This document shows, one piece after another, positions 46,630-56,030 of a stretch of 64,000 nucleotides of DNA. The notes under the pieces are model-generated. The model had not been told where the DNA came from and did no database searches. It saw only the letters and a program-made list of their open reading frames with translations. The DNA is from JBEKHT01 sp049516595 (GTDB lineage Bacteria > Chloroflexota > Anaerolineae > Anaerolineales > RBG-16-64-43). The stretch covers positions 1 to 64,000 of the forward strand of contig JBEKSY010000016.1 of NCBI GenBank assembly GCA_049516595.1, given 5' to 3'. Position 1 is the first letter of the stretch; the number at the start of each line of letters is the position of its first letter. A program made the translations under genes and the position numbers.

Positions 46630-46979
46630 ACCAATATCCCCATCTCCAGCAGCTGTCAGCGCGTCACGGACGCAACCCAAAAAGGATGGTACGACGAGTT
46701 TCACACGAGCAAATTCATTTCGATTCAAGAAGGACCAATTATTCGCCTAATTGCGCTTCGGCAGAAAGTGCATTCAGCTTGAATTGAAGGTTGGCGAAGG
46801 CACGGTCGAAGATGCGGACTTCAAAGACTGGCAGCACGGTAATCGCCATGGGGTTATACGTATCTCTACCTATCCAAAGGGATTCCCGAGAAAGTGACGC
46901 AGTGGATCGAAAGAGCAAGGGCCGTAACCAGCGAAGTAGGAGGCGAAGAGGACGACGACCATGAAGGGCAGCAGTAGTG
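46630..46979 (+). pseudogene. decayed coding sequence, family unknown
   Basis: After a TAG at 46627 one frame reads QRVTDATQKGWYDEF and HTSKFISIQEGPIIRLIALR to a TGA at 46782. A second piece reads YLYLSKGIPEKVTQWIERAR and AVTSEVGGEEDDDHEGQQ to a TAG at 46977. Both look like genuine protein tails, but no start or joining frame exists. The space from 45893 to 46566 shows no gene. Confidence 0.3.
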
Positions 46980-47126
46980 CCTGCGAGGGCGAAGGCGGGG
47001 GCTAACCATCGGCTGCAGCCGACGCGCCTCGGTCAGCAATGGCCGAGGCGTTTCATTTGTCATGGGCCGCAATAGGGTGTACTACTGCTGGCACTCGTAG
47101 GCCTGTTCTATCCCACGGGGGGATCG

Positions 47127-48182
47127 ATGAAACTCCGCAAGCTGCTGCCCTTCCTGCTGGCGGTCGCGCTCATTGCTTGCGTCCCGAATCAAGCCCCAAC
47201 AGCCAATCCACCGGTCATACAGCACACCACCGACACTGCTGCGCCGCCTACCAATACATCGCCTTCGCCCACTAACACGGCTGAGCGTGCCACCAATGCG
47301 CCGCCAACCGGGACTCCGACTGCTCTGGTCGTTTCTACAATCCCCGGCCCTACGTGGGTCCATCAGACTAAGACTTCCGGCTGTGCGGCTTCAGGCGCAT
47401 TGCCTGATCCGGCCTGCACGCCCGGCGACATCCTCCCAGATGTAACCAAGGACCAGGTCTGTACGCCCGGCTATAGCTCAAGTGTCCGAAATGTGCCCGC
47501 CAGTGAGAAAGACCAGGTCTACGGCGAATACGGCATCGTCAGCCCCGCGTCAGGGCAGTATGAAGTCGATCATTTTGTATCACTGGAGCTGGGCGGCTCC
47601 AATGACATTTCCAACCTTTGGCCGGAGGCCGCCGACCCCAAGCCGGGATTCCACGAGAAGGATCAGGTTGAGAATTACCTGCACGACCAGGTGTGCTATG
47701 GCACCATGACGCTGACCCAAGCGCAAGAGGAAATAGCAACTAACTGGCTGGCCGTGTACGAGACTCTGCCGGGTGCCATCAACCCGCCGCAACAATCTAC
47801 TCCCGCGCCATCCAATACTCAGGCGGCACTGCCAACCCAACCTCAGGTAGTCCCAACACAGGTGCCGCAGTCGACCGCGCCACAACCCCAGCCCACGGCC
47901 GCCGCGTCTGGCTTTACACTCAACCAGCTCACCTCACCTGTTGCGCGGGGCGGGAACGCCTCGGCCAGAATCCAGACAGCAGCAGGCGCAGCTTGTTCTA
48001 TCGGCTATGTTACGCCGTCAGGGAACCAAAGCACGGCACAGGGATTAGTCTCTGAAACCGCCAATGGGAACGGCGTGTGCGCCTGGACTTGGAAGATAGG
48101 CCCAAGCACTAAGCAACGCACGGGAACCGTCACGATTACGGCGAATGGCGCGACGCAGAGTTTTCCGATTGTGGTCGAGTGA
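47127..48182 (+). CDS. secreted lipoprotein with His-Me-finger (HNH-like) nuclease domain
   Basis: A 351-residue protein. A signal peptide ends in the lipobox LIAC with Cys 18. A Pro/Thr/Asn-rich linker spans residues ~20-75. The core has KDQVCTPGYSSSVRNVPAS and EVDHFVSLELGGSNDISNLW near residue 146, the D-H-x-x-x-x-E-x-G-G-x-N-x-x-N-L-W-P pattern of small HNH nucleases, followed by the helix KDQVENYLHDQVCYG. A second Pro/Gln-rich linker leads to a beta-sandwich-like C-terminus (residues ~265-351). It probably acts outside the cytoplasmic membrane, on extracellular DNA or on competitors' DNA. GGGGGGATCG precedes the ATG. It lies between two direct repeats. Confidence 0.8.
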   Translation: MKLRKLLPFLLAVALIACVPNQAPTANPPVIQHTTDTAAPPTNTSPSPTNTAERATNAPPTGTPTALVVSTIPGPTWVHQTKTSGCAASGALPDPACTPGDILPDVTKDQVCTPGYSSSVRNVPASEKDQVYGEYGIVSPASGQYEVDHFVSLELGGSNDISNLWPEAADPKPGFHEKDQVENYLHDQVCYGTMTLTQAQEEIATNWLAVYETLPGAINPPQQSTPAPSNTQAALPTQPQVVPTQVPQSTAPQPQPTAAASGFTLNQLTSPVARGGNASARIQTAAGAACSIGYVTPSGNQSTAQGLVSETANGNGVCAWTWKIGPSTKQRTGTVTITANGATQSFPIVVE

Positions 48183-48235
48183 GAGCTGTGCTTGGTCTTG
48201 GGGATCAATCGGTAGCCGTAGGCCCCTTGCTCCGT

Positions 48236-48430
48236 CCTGAAACAGCGTACGCAATGCAGCAAGTCGGGTTTGCCCTCGACTTGGAACTAGACTAGACTTC
48301 TACCAGCTGGACCGCTGAATACACAATCGGGAAATATCACAGTCTAACTGCCTCGCGCGCGGGTAATGGGTCGACATTCCGCGCCGCGAATCATCAACCG
48401 GAGGGGGATCCGTAGAATAAATGGTTAGAC
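48236..48430 (+). repeat. ~195-bp direct repeat, right copy, ending in an attC-like segment
   Basis: Counterpart of 45697-45892. Its last 89 bases run from GTCTAAC (48342-48348) to GTTAGAC (48424-48430), exactly complementary 7-mers that fit the attC core consensus. Inside is an imperfect stem (GGGTCGACATT..AATCATCAACC with CGCG/CGCG). The stem next to the cores is poor, so the attC reading is tentative, while the direct repeat is firm. Confidence 0.75.
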
Positions 48431-48521
48431 GGCCCTGGCCAGCAGCCGCCTTTATTGCACGAGGCCCGAACAGCCGCCGACCGACTTGTCGCCCACGTAG
48501 GCCGCCTCCCAAATCCCTCCC

Positions 48522-50327
48522 ATGAGTGACTCTCACCGCCGCCGAAGACAACTCTTTGGCCATGTCGGCGCCCTGGCATTCTTCCTGTTCCTAACTCTAG
48601 TCGTCACTTGGCCTCTAATCATCCATTTGAGGGATAGATTGCCGGGTTGGTACATAGCCGACAACTATGAATACCTGTGGAAGATATGGTGGTTCAAGCA
48701 CGCCTTGGTGGATCTCCACACGAGCCCGCTTGTTGCCCCCACGATCCTTTACCCTAACGGCTTTCCGCTTGCTTATGCTGAAATCACACCCCTCCACACC
48801 CTGATCGGACTCCCTCTCACGGTAATGTTCGGCGAGGTGGCAACCTACAATCTGTTTGCCTTGGCCTCATTTGTCCTTGCTGCATCGGCCGTATACCTAC
48901 TCGTATTCAGATGGACCCGCAACAGCTGGGCAGGAGTGCTTGCTGGCGTCCTATTCATCCTCAACCCATACCACATCGTCCGGTACGGCGGAATCCTTCC
49001 TTTGATGTCAATCGAAGGTCTTCCCATTTTCCTGTTGGCCGTGGAGGGCTGGGTCTCTTCGCGAAAACTGGTATGGATTGCCCTCGCCGGCCTGGGTTAC
49101 CTCCTGGCCGCATGGGCATCAATCTATTACGCCTTTGGTCTTCTAATACTCGGACCCCTGTACCTGTTTGTCCGCCTCGCCACTGTTCCGCCCCATGTCA
49201 TCGACCGAAGGACAGTCGGCCACATGGCGATCCTTCTTCTCCTGGTTCTCGCCATTACGACTCCCCTGGCGTTGCCCTACATCACCCTGCGAGCTTCAGT
49301 CAACTTGACAATCCCACTTCAGGACACAGACTACTGGTCTGCCAGCCCAACGGACTACATCCTGCCTCCTGGGCTAAACCCGCTCTGGGGAACCTGGGTA
49401 ATGAAGAACGCCCTCGGCGTTCCCGCAGAGTATCCCCAAATCGCACTCGAATTTGTCTTGGCCGGCGGTTATGTTGCCCTCCTATTTGCGGCCTACGGCG
49501 CCTTCAAGAGTCAAGGTAGGGAGAAAAGGGCTGTGGTCGCGATGACCGCAGCTGCTTTCATCTTGAGCCTTGGGACCACGCTGCACGTCGCCCGACATCC
49601 TGTCGTACTCCCTGCCCCGTCGGCAGTCGTAGATGGATTCAATCATCTCATGGAAAGCATCGGCGCTTGGCTTCCTGCCCACGAGTCCTACGCCCCCCTA
49701 GCGGCAAGAGGCCTCACCGTACCGCTTCCTGCCCTTTTCCTCCGTTGGGTGATCCCACCCCTGACGGGCATGCGGGCCTGGAATCGTTTTGCTGCCTTCA
49801 CCAGCCTCGGCCTTTCCCTCCTCGCAGGCCTAGGATTCGCACTGTGGATCAGTGCGGAAGTCAAGCCGAGGAATTCCCACCTCAAGACTGGATTGGCCAC
49901 ACTTGCCGTCATCGCGCTCGCGTTGTTCGAGCTCTGGCCAGGGCCGATACCACTTCAACCGATTGGCCCCCGCCCAGTCGACCTTTGGCTCGCTGCTCAG
50001 CCCGAACAGGGCAGCCTAATGGAACTTCCCTTGACAAGTGCTCTTAGTGCTCCCCAGATGCTCTACACCCGATACCATGGAAAGCCTATCTCATTCGCTT
50101 ATGGAACCTTCCTCCCCTACTGGTATCGCCAGCAATACCCTGAGCTAGAACGATGTCCCGAGTCGGAATGCCTGGCAAGGCTGAGGAGTTGGGGAGTGAG
50201 CTTCATTCTCTTGAACCTGAGCGATCCCTCAGGAGGCCCCTCTCTTGAATCACAATTGGATCTTTCGCCAAGCCTTGAGCGCGTTACGACGGTCGGCGAT
50301 TATGTGGTCTATCGCTTGCTGTACTGA
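48522..50327 (+). CDS. multi-pass membrane protein, GT-C glycosyltransferase-like
   Basis: A 601-residue protein with about twelve hydrophobic helices. After a short basic N-terminus and helix 1 it has HLRDRLPGWYIADNYEYLW, an acidic extracytoplasmic loop of the kind that carries the catalytic Asp in GT-C enzymes using lipid-linked sugars. Further helices follow (FILNPYHIVRYGGILPLMS), and a soluble C-terminal part of about 120 residues has CPESECLARLRSWGVSFILL. Such large membrane proteins are common in Chloroflexota, mostly without assigned function. The start is supported only by frame and hydrophobicity. No glycan gene cluster is adjacent. Confidence 0.65.
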   Translation: MSDSHRRRRQLFGHVGALAFFLFLTLVVTWPLIIHLRDRLPGWYIADNYEYLWKIWWFKHALVDLHTSPLVAPTILYPNGFPLAYAEITPLHTLIGLPLTVMFGEVATYNLFALASFVLAASAVYLLVFRWTRNSWAGVLAGVLFILNPYHIVRYGGILPLMSIEGLPIFLLAVEGWVSSRKLVWIALAGLGYLLAAWASIYYAFGLLILGPLYLFVRLATVPPHVIDRRTVGHMAILLLLVLAITTPLALPYITLRASVNLTIPLQDTDYWSASPTDYILPPGLNPLWGTWVMKNALGVPAEYPQIALEFVLAGGYVALLFAAYGAFKSQGREKRAVVAMTAAAFILSLGTTLHVARHPVVLPAPSAVVDGFNHLMESIGAWLPAHESYAPLAARGLTVPLPALFLRWVIPPLTGMRAWNRFAAFTSLGLSLLAGLGFALWISAEVKPRNSHLKTGLATLAVIALALFELWPGPIPLQPIGPRPVDLWLAAQPEQGSLMELPLTSALSAPQMLYTRYHGKPISFAYGTFLPYWYRQQYPELERCPESECLARLRSWGVSFILLNLSDPSGGPSLESQLDLSPSLERVTTVGDYVVYRLLY

Positions 50328-50364
50328 ATGCCCGACATGCCACTATCCCCTCCACCTTTGTATT

Positions 50365-51219
50365 TCGCAACCGCAGCGCCTATCGCAAGGTGAGGAACAC
50401 GTCCAAAAAGCCCCGCCCCCAGGCCGACTGGGTCGCCATCCCTATGAAGCCCATCATCGACCGCGAGACATTCGACGCGGCGAGGGCTGAGATGGCCATC
50501 AACACCGAACGCTCCGCCCGCAACAACTGCCGCAATCCCTACCTACTCCGCTTTCTCGTGGTCTTCGGCCTCTGTGGTTGCCACATCACCGGGATCTCCC
50601 ACACCCCTTACACCTACTACCGCTGCACCAGCAAACGCACCGGCAGCAAGAAAGCGATCCCGCATGACGACACCGTCTCCGTCCGCCATAGCAAGCCGGA
50701 CGATCTCGTCTGGAATGCCCTGGTGGACCTGCTGGACGACCCCGCCCGGCTCGAGGAGCACATCGCCAGGCTCGATGCAGAGGAGGCCAGGATCCTCGAC
50801 GCCTACCGTGAGAACGTGATCGACCTATCTCAGCTCAAGTCGCAGATGGAGAAGCTATCGGCCAAACGAGCGCACCTCAACGCCCTTCGAGAAACCCTTG
50901 GACGCCCCACAGAACCTCTCCAGCGCCCCCAAGTCACTCGAGACATGCTGGGAAAGACCTGAGCGCCCGATATCGCCGCGCCATGGCCGGTGCAGACTTC
51001 ACCTCTCGTCGGCAGATTGTCGAGTCACTCATCAGCCAGGTGACTCTCTATCCTGGCAAGGCCGTTGTCTCTGGTGTCATCCCCATCGACAACGGCGCAT
51101 TGCGTCCGCTGTTCCCTGACGCGGCTGATAGCGGCAACGAAGTGCAGTTCGATATCACGGACTGCTCCTGCCCTGACCTGATTCAATCACCCGATCCGAA
51201 GGATTGTTGCGAAAATTGA
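50365..51219 (+). pseudogene. large serine recombinase, C-terminal part, frameshifted
   Basis: The frame opens with FRNRSAYRKVRNTSKKPRP and continues WVAIPMKPIIDRETFDAARA, the 'recombinase' domain, then a zinc-ribbon region reduced to FGLCGCHITGISHTPYTYYR and RCTSKRTGSKK, and a coiled coil (LEEHIARLDAEEARILDAYR). Near 50950 the frame is lost and resumes as YRRAMAGADFTSRRQIVESL. The N-terminal resolvase catalytic domain with its serine is absent. A remnant of a site-specific integrase. Confidence 0.8.
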
Positions 51220-51376
51220 GGAGGTAATCTATCTGCTCATATGATCGTGGAGGACCCAGATGGCGGTCCCTCCTTGGCGATCCAAAACCAAGACCTCCAT
51301 CCCGGCCTCTCCCACTGCAATCCAGAGGACCACAGCCTTGCCTGGCTCGTGATGGGCATCACACCAGGGCGAGGTA

Positions 51377-52579
51377 ATGAGCAGTCTGCCGGGTGTAGAA
51401 TCCCGGCCTCATCCGAAGTTCAAGTCCGGGGAACGGGAGAAAAGGTTGTTCGACAAGCATAGTCGTTCCCGCCGAGAATTCCTGCGAGGGCTCGCAGGGG
51501 CAGCTGCCGCTGGCCTCCTGGCGCAAGCCTGCCGCGCTCTGGGCGTCCAGCCGATTGCCTCTTCCGCCAAGCGCTCCGCCACTCCCTCTATTCCGCTCAC
51601 AGAATCGGCGACCCCATCCGCCTCTCCGCTCCCCACGCCAAGCGCCACACCCATCCCCTCTCCTACACCCGCCTCGATGATCGGCCGCGTGGCGCTGGTC
51701 GAGACCGAGGATCGGGCGGAGGGGGTCCGCCGCGCGCTCGAGCTCCTCGGCCTCAACCCGGTCCAGGGTAAGCAGGTGCTGATCAAACCGAACTACAACA
51801 CGGCCGACCCCGCGCCCGCCTCGACGCACCCGGATGTCCTGCGTTCATTGGTCGAATGGCTCCGCGATTCGAGCGCGGGGTCGATCTCGATTGGAGATCG
51901 CAGCGGAATGGCGGTCACCCGCCAGGCAATGCAGACGGCGCAAGCGTTCTCCATCGCCCGGCAGTACGGGCTGAGCACGGTCGTGTTCGACGAACTGGAG
52001 GCGGGCGGCTGGGTGCGGCAGATGCCGCCAGAAAGTCATTGGAGACAGGGGTTCTACTTTGCCCGCCCGGCCTTGGAGGCCGAGGCCGTTGTCCTGGCCT
52101 GCTGCTTGAAGACCCATCGCTTCGGAGGACACTTCAGCCTCTCGCTCAAGGATGCGGTCGGCATGGTCGCCAAAGCCGTGCCCGGCGATGGCCACAACTA
52201 CATGACCGAGTTGCACAACTCCCCCAATCAGCGCAGCATGATCGCCGAGGTCAACACAGCCTACACACCGGCGCTGATCGTGATCGATGGGGTGGATGCT
52301 TTCGTGCAGGGCGGCCCGGAGGCGGGCACCAAGGTCCATTCGAAGGTAGTTCTGGCCGGGGCGGATCGCGTGGCGCTTGACGCGGTAGGAGTCGCCCTGC
52401 TGCGATACTACGGGACGACCGCCGAAGTGAGCGGCGGACCGGTCTTCGGCCAGGAACAGATTGCCCGGGCCATCGAGCTCGGGCTAGGGGTGAACAGCCC
52501 TCGGGGAATTCAGTTCATAACCGGCGACGCGCAGAGCGAAGACTACGCCACTGCCCTGCGGCCCATCCTGGACACCTGA
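51377..52579 (+). CDS. Tat-exported DUF362 protein (probable lipoprotein)
   Basis: A 400-residue protein. SRREFLRGLAGAAAAG at residues 31-46 is a twin-arginine signal, and LLAQAC gives a lipobox with Cys 52. A Ser/Pro/Thr linker extends to about residue 97. The rest is a DUF362 domain: VLIKPNYNTADPAPASTHPD, SISIGDRSGM, CCLKTHRFGGHFSLSLKDAV and VIDGVDAFVQGGPEAGTKV. Some DUF362 proteins also carry ferredoxin clusters; none is present here. Function unknown; the Tat route suggests folding or a cofactor before export. GCGAGGTA precedes the ATG. A 6-bp hairpin (52573-52594) overlaps the stop. Confidence 0.85.
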   Translation: MSSLPGVESRPHPKFKSGEREKRLFDKHSRSRREFLRGLAGAAAAGLLAQACRALGVQPIASSAKRSATPSIPLTESATPSASPLPTPSATPIPSPTPASMIGRVALVETEDRAEGVRRALELLGLNPVQGKQVLIKPNYNTADPAPASTHPDVLRSLVEWLRDSSAGSISIGDRSGMAVTRQAMQTAQAFSIARQYGLSTVVFDELEAGGWVRQMPPESHWRQGFYFARPALEAEAVVLACCLKTHRFGGHFSLSLKDAVGMVAKAVPGDGHNYMTELHNSPNQRSMIAEVNTAYTPALIVIDGVDAFVQGGPEAGTKVHSKVVLAGADRVALDAVGVALLRYYGTTAEVSGGPVFGQEQIARAIELGLGVNSPRGIQFITGDAQSEDYATALRPILDT

Positions 52580-52689
52580 CCGGCAAGCCAGGTGCCGAGC
52601 TCGTCCCCGTGCCTGCTGTGTGTGAGTGGCAAACTCCTCGGCTCGGCAGGAATGGCCTCAGGAATCAGTCTCTTTGGGAATGGAGAGCT

Positions 52690-52768
52690 GTGGTAGCCGA
52701 AAACTCCGTCCAGGCTTGCTCGGGGAATTCCTGCCTCATGCCGCGCATCGGTAATCGTGGTGCAATCC
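52690..52768 (-). mobile_element. IS copy 4: 3'-end fragment
   Basis: The minus strand (TTGGATTGCACCACG, then GGACGGAGTTTTCGGCTACC) matches the right end of the copy at 62860-62941 almost exactly. Only about 80 bases remain. It reaches into the first codons of the large regulator gene at 52757, so the regulator's 5' boundary was probably shaped by this element. Confidence 0.75.
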
Positions 52769-55700
52769 AATGAGTTATCCGTGCCGGTCATCCGCTTGCA
52801 CCTTCTAGGTCCGTTCCGAGTCGAGGGAGGCTCGGGCCCAATCCACCTTTCGCGCCGCAAGGCCGCGTCGCTTCTCGCCTACCTCGTTCTGCACCCCGAG
52901 CCCCACCTGCGAGAAGAACTCGCCACGCTCTTTTGGGGGGATTTTCCCGATGCCCAGGCGCGTCATTCACTGCGCACATCCCTTGCTGACCTTCGCCGCG
53001 AGCTTAGCGTCGATCTCATCCTCCTCGACCGCGAAACGGTCCAATTCAACCCGAACCATCCTTTGTGGGTGGATTCCCTCGAGTTCAAGAGTCACCTGTC
53101 GACACCCGACGACTTGGAGATTGCCGTGTCACTCTACCAGGGGGATCTGCTGGCTGATTCCTTTGAAGATTGGATCACCCCCGAGCGTGAACACTATCGC
53201 GGCCTTTTTCTCGAAGCGCTGTCGCGGCTGACTCAGGACATGCGAGCGAGCAGCGAATATGAGCGCGCCATCGGATATGCGCAGAAGATTCTGGCCTGCG
53301 ACCCGGCCAACGAGCGAGCCCATCAGCACTTGATGTTCTGCTATTTGGCGACCGGCTATCGCAACGCGGCTCTCAAGCAGTTTGAGAAATGCGAGCAGGT
53401 CTTGCGTGACGAATTCGCGCTAGAGCCTAAGCCAGAAACCATTGCGCTCTTCCAATGGATCAAGCAAGCCTCAGCGCAACCACGATCCCAGGAAGCGCGG
53501 CTCACCAATCTCCCGATCCCGCTCACCAGCTTCATCGGACGCAAGCGGGAGATTGCGGAAGCAAGACGGCTGCTCACCGCCTCGCACTTGGTGACACTTA
53601 CCGGCGCCGGAGGCAGCGGGAAAACCCGCCTCGCGATCCAGGTTGCGACCGATCTCGTGGATGCCTTCAAGGACGGCGTCTGGTGGGTCGATCTGGCAGG
53701 GCTGACCAATGCCGAGCTTGTCCCGGCAGCCGTGGCCAGAGCTCTGGGTGTGCATGAGGTCCCCTATCAGCCGCTGGGTGATGCGCTCGTGGCTTCCGTT
53801 GGTCCGAGACCGTTGCTGCTGGTCCTAGACAACTGTGAACATCTGGTGGCGGCATGCAGGCAAGTGGTTGCACTGATGTTGGGGGCCTGCCCCAACCTGA
53901 GTATTCTGACGACAAGCCGCGAGGCGCTCGGCATCACGGGTGAAATTGCCTGGCTGGTGCCAACGCTCACGCTGCCCGATCCTGCGCACCCTGCGGAGAG
54001 CGAATCCTGGCTGCAGTATGAGGGGATTCGACTTTTCAACGAGCGCGCCATGGCGGTCAACCACGATTTTGCGCTGACCTCACGGAATTTGGCGGTAGTG
54101 ACTGAAATATGCCGGCGGCTGGATGGGATTCCGTTGGCCATTGAATTGGCCGCGGCCCGTACCAAGGTTCTATCCGTCGAACAGATTGCCGAGCGCCTGG
54201 ACGACCGCCTCAATCTGCTCACGGTGGGCAGCCGGACCGCCCTCCCGCGCCAACAAACGCTGCGGGCGGCGATCGACTGGAGTCACAATCTGCTGACCCC
54301 GACAGAACGGGCGCTATTCCGAAGGCTTGCGGTCTTTGCCGGCGGGTTCACTCTCCAGGCCGCGGAGTCGATTTGGCCAAAGGAGAATCCCCCCACATCG
54401 CCTTCCGACTCTCCCCCTCTGCTGGAGGTCCTCTCCCAACTGGTGGACAAGTCGCTGGTGTCTGCCGAACCCCGGGGCGGTGAGAACCGCTATCACATGC
54501 TGGACACAATCCGACACTATGCTCTTGAGAAGTTATCCGAGTCGGGGGAAGCAGGGGGATGCCGCGACCGTCATCTTGACTTCTTCCTCCAGTTGGCCGA
54601 ATCGGCCGAACCATACTTGACCAGCGCAGATCGTGAAGTCTGGCTTGAGCGCCTGGAGATCGAACACGATAATTCGCTGGCCGCATTGGAGTGGTCTCAA
54701 GGAATGGAAGCGGATGTCGGCCCAGGGCTGCGACTGGCGGGCGCGTTGTACTGGTTCTGGTATTACCGCGGCTTCCTGAGCGAGGGACGGGCATGGCTCG
54801 AAAGGGCAGTGGCGCGGGCAGAAGTAACAGCACCCTCTCCGGTCAGTGCCCAGGAAGCCCCCGATCGGGCCCAGGCATTATTCGCGCTCGCCCGCCTTAC
54901 CCACGCGCAAGGTGACAACGCCGCGGCGAAACCCCTGCTTGAAGAGAGCATCACGCTGTGGCGTCTATCCTCTCCGATGAATAAGCGTGGGCGCGGGCTT
55001 GCGCATGCGCTGATTGCCCTCGCTTGGCTCCTGCGCGATCAGGGCGACCCGGCCGGTGCCCGTGCTCTCTCCGAGGAAGGCGTTGGACTCTTTCGCGAGC
55101 AAGGAGATCGGTGGGGTGTCGCGTTTGCGCTTATCTCCCTGGGAATGGCGATGCGCGACCAAGAGCAATTTGTCTTGGCTCGGGCCCAGATCCAGGAAGG
55201 GGTTTCTATCTTCCGCGAGCTGGGGGATGAACTTGGCAGCTCGGACGGCCTCCATTCTTTGGGTTTGGTGGCCTATCGACAAGGAGAATATGAAGAAGCG
55301 TACCGTCGCTTTGATGAGACGCTTGCGATTCGGCGCAAGCTGGGGATCAAGTCCCCAATAGCTTATGCGCTCCACAACTTGGGGTTGGTCAGGCTCAATC
55401 AGGGAGACGCGGTGGGCGCAAAGCACTTCTTTGAACAAAGCGAGGCTCTGTTCCGTGAGCTGGGAGATAAGTTCGGCACCGCAAGTTGCCTGCTTTACTA
55501 CGGCCATTTGGCAATGTACCAGGACGATGTTGCCGCTGCGCAAGCCTTCTACACCCAGGCGCTTGTGATCGCGCGCAGGGTCGGGCCGACTTTCTTGCGG
55601 GGATTGTGCATGTTTGGACTTGCAGGCGTGGCGGCCGTCCAGAGCCAGCCGGAACGGGCGGCGCGACTATGGGGGGCGGCTGAGGTTCAGATGGCCGAAG

Positions 55701-55855
55701 GTTCGTCATTTTTCGACGCTGCCGATCGGGGCCTATATGACCGATCGGTTGCGGGAGCTGGCGCCCAACTGGGGGACGAGGTCTTTGAGGCACTTCGCGC
55801 CGAGGGAAAGGCGATGGCGTTGGATCAGGCCATCGAATACGCCCTGAGAATCTGA
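52757..55855 (+). CDS. SARP/AfsR-like transcriptional regulator (wHTH-BTAD, NB-ATPase, TPR), paralogue 1
   Basis: A protein of up to 1032 residues. Residues ~10-100 are an OmpR-type winged helix (RLHLLGPFRVEGG, LSRRKAASLLAYLVLHPEPH), ~100-240 the bacterial transcriptional activation domain (SLYQGDLLADSFEDWITPER), and ~250-560 an STAND-type ATPase with Walker A GAGGSGKTRL near residue 282, Walker B LLLVLDNCEH near 353 and a TSREAL sensor. ~640-1030 are TPR-like repeats. Such proteins are activators that oligomerise with ATP and bind direct repeats. A GTG at 52781 is a more natural start, because the first codons lie in IS-derived sequence. Directly downstream are a terminator, a SARP-box-like promoter and a secreted repeat protein, its likely target. 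Confidence 0.9.
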   Translation: MVQSNELSVPVIRLHLLGPFRVEGGSGPIHLSRRKAASLLAYLVLHPEPHLREELATLFWGDFPDAQARHSLRTSLADLRRELSVDLILLDRETVQFNPNHPLWVDSLEFKSHLSTPDDLEIAVSLYQGDLLADSFEDWITPEREHYRGLFLEALSRLTQDMRASSEYERAIGYAQKILACDPANERAHQHLMFCYLATGYRNAALKQFEKCEQVLRDEFALEPKPETIALFQWIKQASAQPRSQEARLTNLPIPLTSFIGRKREIAEARRLLTASHLVTLTGAGGSGKTRLAIQVATDLVDAFKDGVWWVDLAGLTNAELVPAAVARALGVHEVPYQPLGDALVASVGPRPLLLVLDNCEHLVAACRQVVALMLGACPNLSILTTSREALGITGEIAWLVPTLTLPDPAHPAESESWLQYEGIRLFNERAMAVNHDFALTSRNLAVVTEICRRLDGIPLAIELAAARTKVLSVEQIAERLDDRLNLLTVGSRTALPRQQTLRAAIDWSHNLLTPTERALFRRLAVFAGGFTLQAAESIWPKENPPTSPSDSPPLLEVLSQLVDKSLVSAEPRGGENRYHMLDTIRHYALEKLSESGEAGGCRDRHLDFFLQLAESAEPYLTSADREVWLERLEIEHDNSLAALEWSQGMEADVGPGLRLAGALYWFWYYRGFLSEGRAWLERAVARAEVTAPSPVSAQEAPDRAQALFALARLTHAQGDNAAAKPLLEESITLWRLSSPMNKRGRGLAHALIALAWLLRDQGDPAGARALSEEGVGLFREQGDRWGVAFALISLGMAMRDQEQFVLARAQIQEGVSIFRELGDELGSSDGLHSLGLVAYRQGEYEEAYRRFDETLAIRRKLGIKSPIAYALHNLGLVRLNQGDAVGAKHFFEQSEALFRELGDKFGTASCLLYYGHLAMYQDDVAAAQAFYTQALVIARRVGPTFLRGLCMFGLAGVAAVQSQPERAARLWGAAEVQMAEGSSFFDAADRGLYDRSVAGAGAQLGDEVFEALRAEGKAMALDQAIEYALRI

Positions 55856-55883
55856 TTTCGAGAACGGCTCGAGATCCCTTCTG

Positions 55884-55920
55884 AGACAGACCTGCGAGGT
55901 GCAGGTCTGTCTGCTTTTCC
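55884..55920 (+). terminator. rho-independent terminator of SARP-like gene 1
   Basis: AGACAGACCTGC (55884-55895) and GCAGGTCTGTCT (55901-55912) form a perfect 12-bp stem with a 5-base loop, followed by GCTTTTCC. It lies 28 bases after the stop codon, a strong terminator. Confidence 0.85.
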
Positions 55921-55926
55921 CTGGAA

Positions 55927-55981
55927 TGTGACGATTCCTTCGGCCCCCTGTGACGCCTGTGTGACGACCGCTTGGTATGGT
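55927..55981 (+). promoter_or_regulatory. SARP-box-like promoter of the secreted repeat protein gene
   Basis: Three identical heptamers TGTGACG start at 55927, 55949 and 55960, spacings of 22 and 11 bases, so all lie on one face of the helix. A -10-like TATGGT (55976-55981) begins nine bases after the last one, and no -35 box is present. Characterised SARPs bind heptameric direct repeats at 11-bp intervals ending about 8 bases before the -10 box. The gene start is at 56031 with GGAGGGAG. Binding by the neighbouring regulator is inferred. Confidence 0.65.
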
Positions 55982-56030
55982 GACCGCGAAGTTCGGGAGA
56001 TTAAACCTACAACCGATAGTGGAGGGAGAC

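Noticed and set aside
46327..46728. Minus-strand 133-residue frame
   Set aside because: It runs through a partial copy of the 195-bp repeat and shows no family sequence; probably chance.
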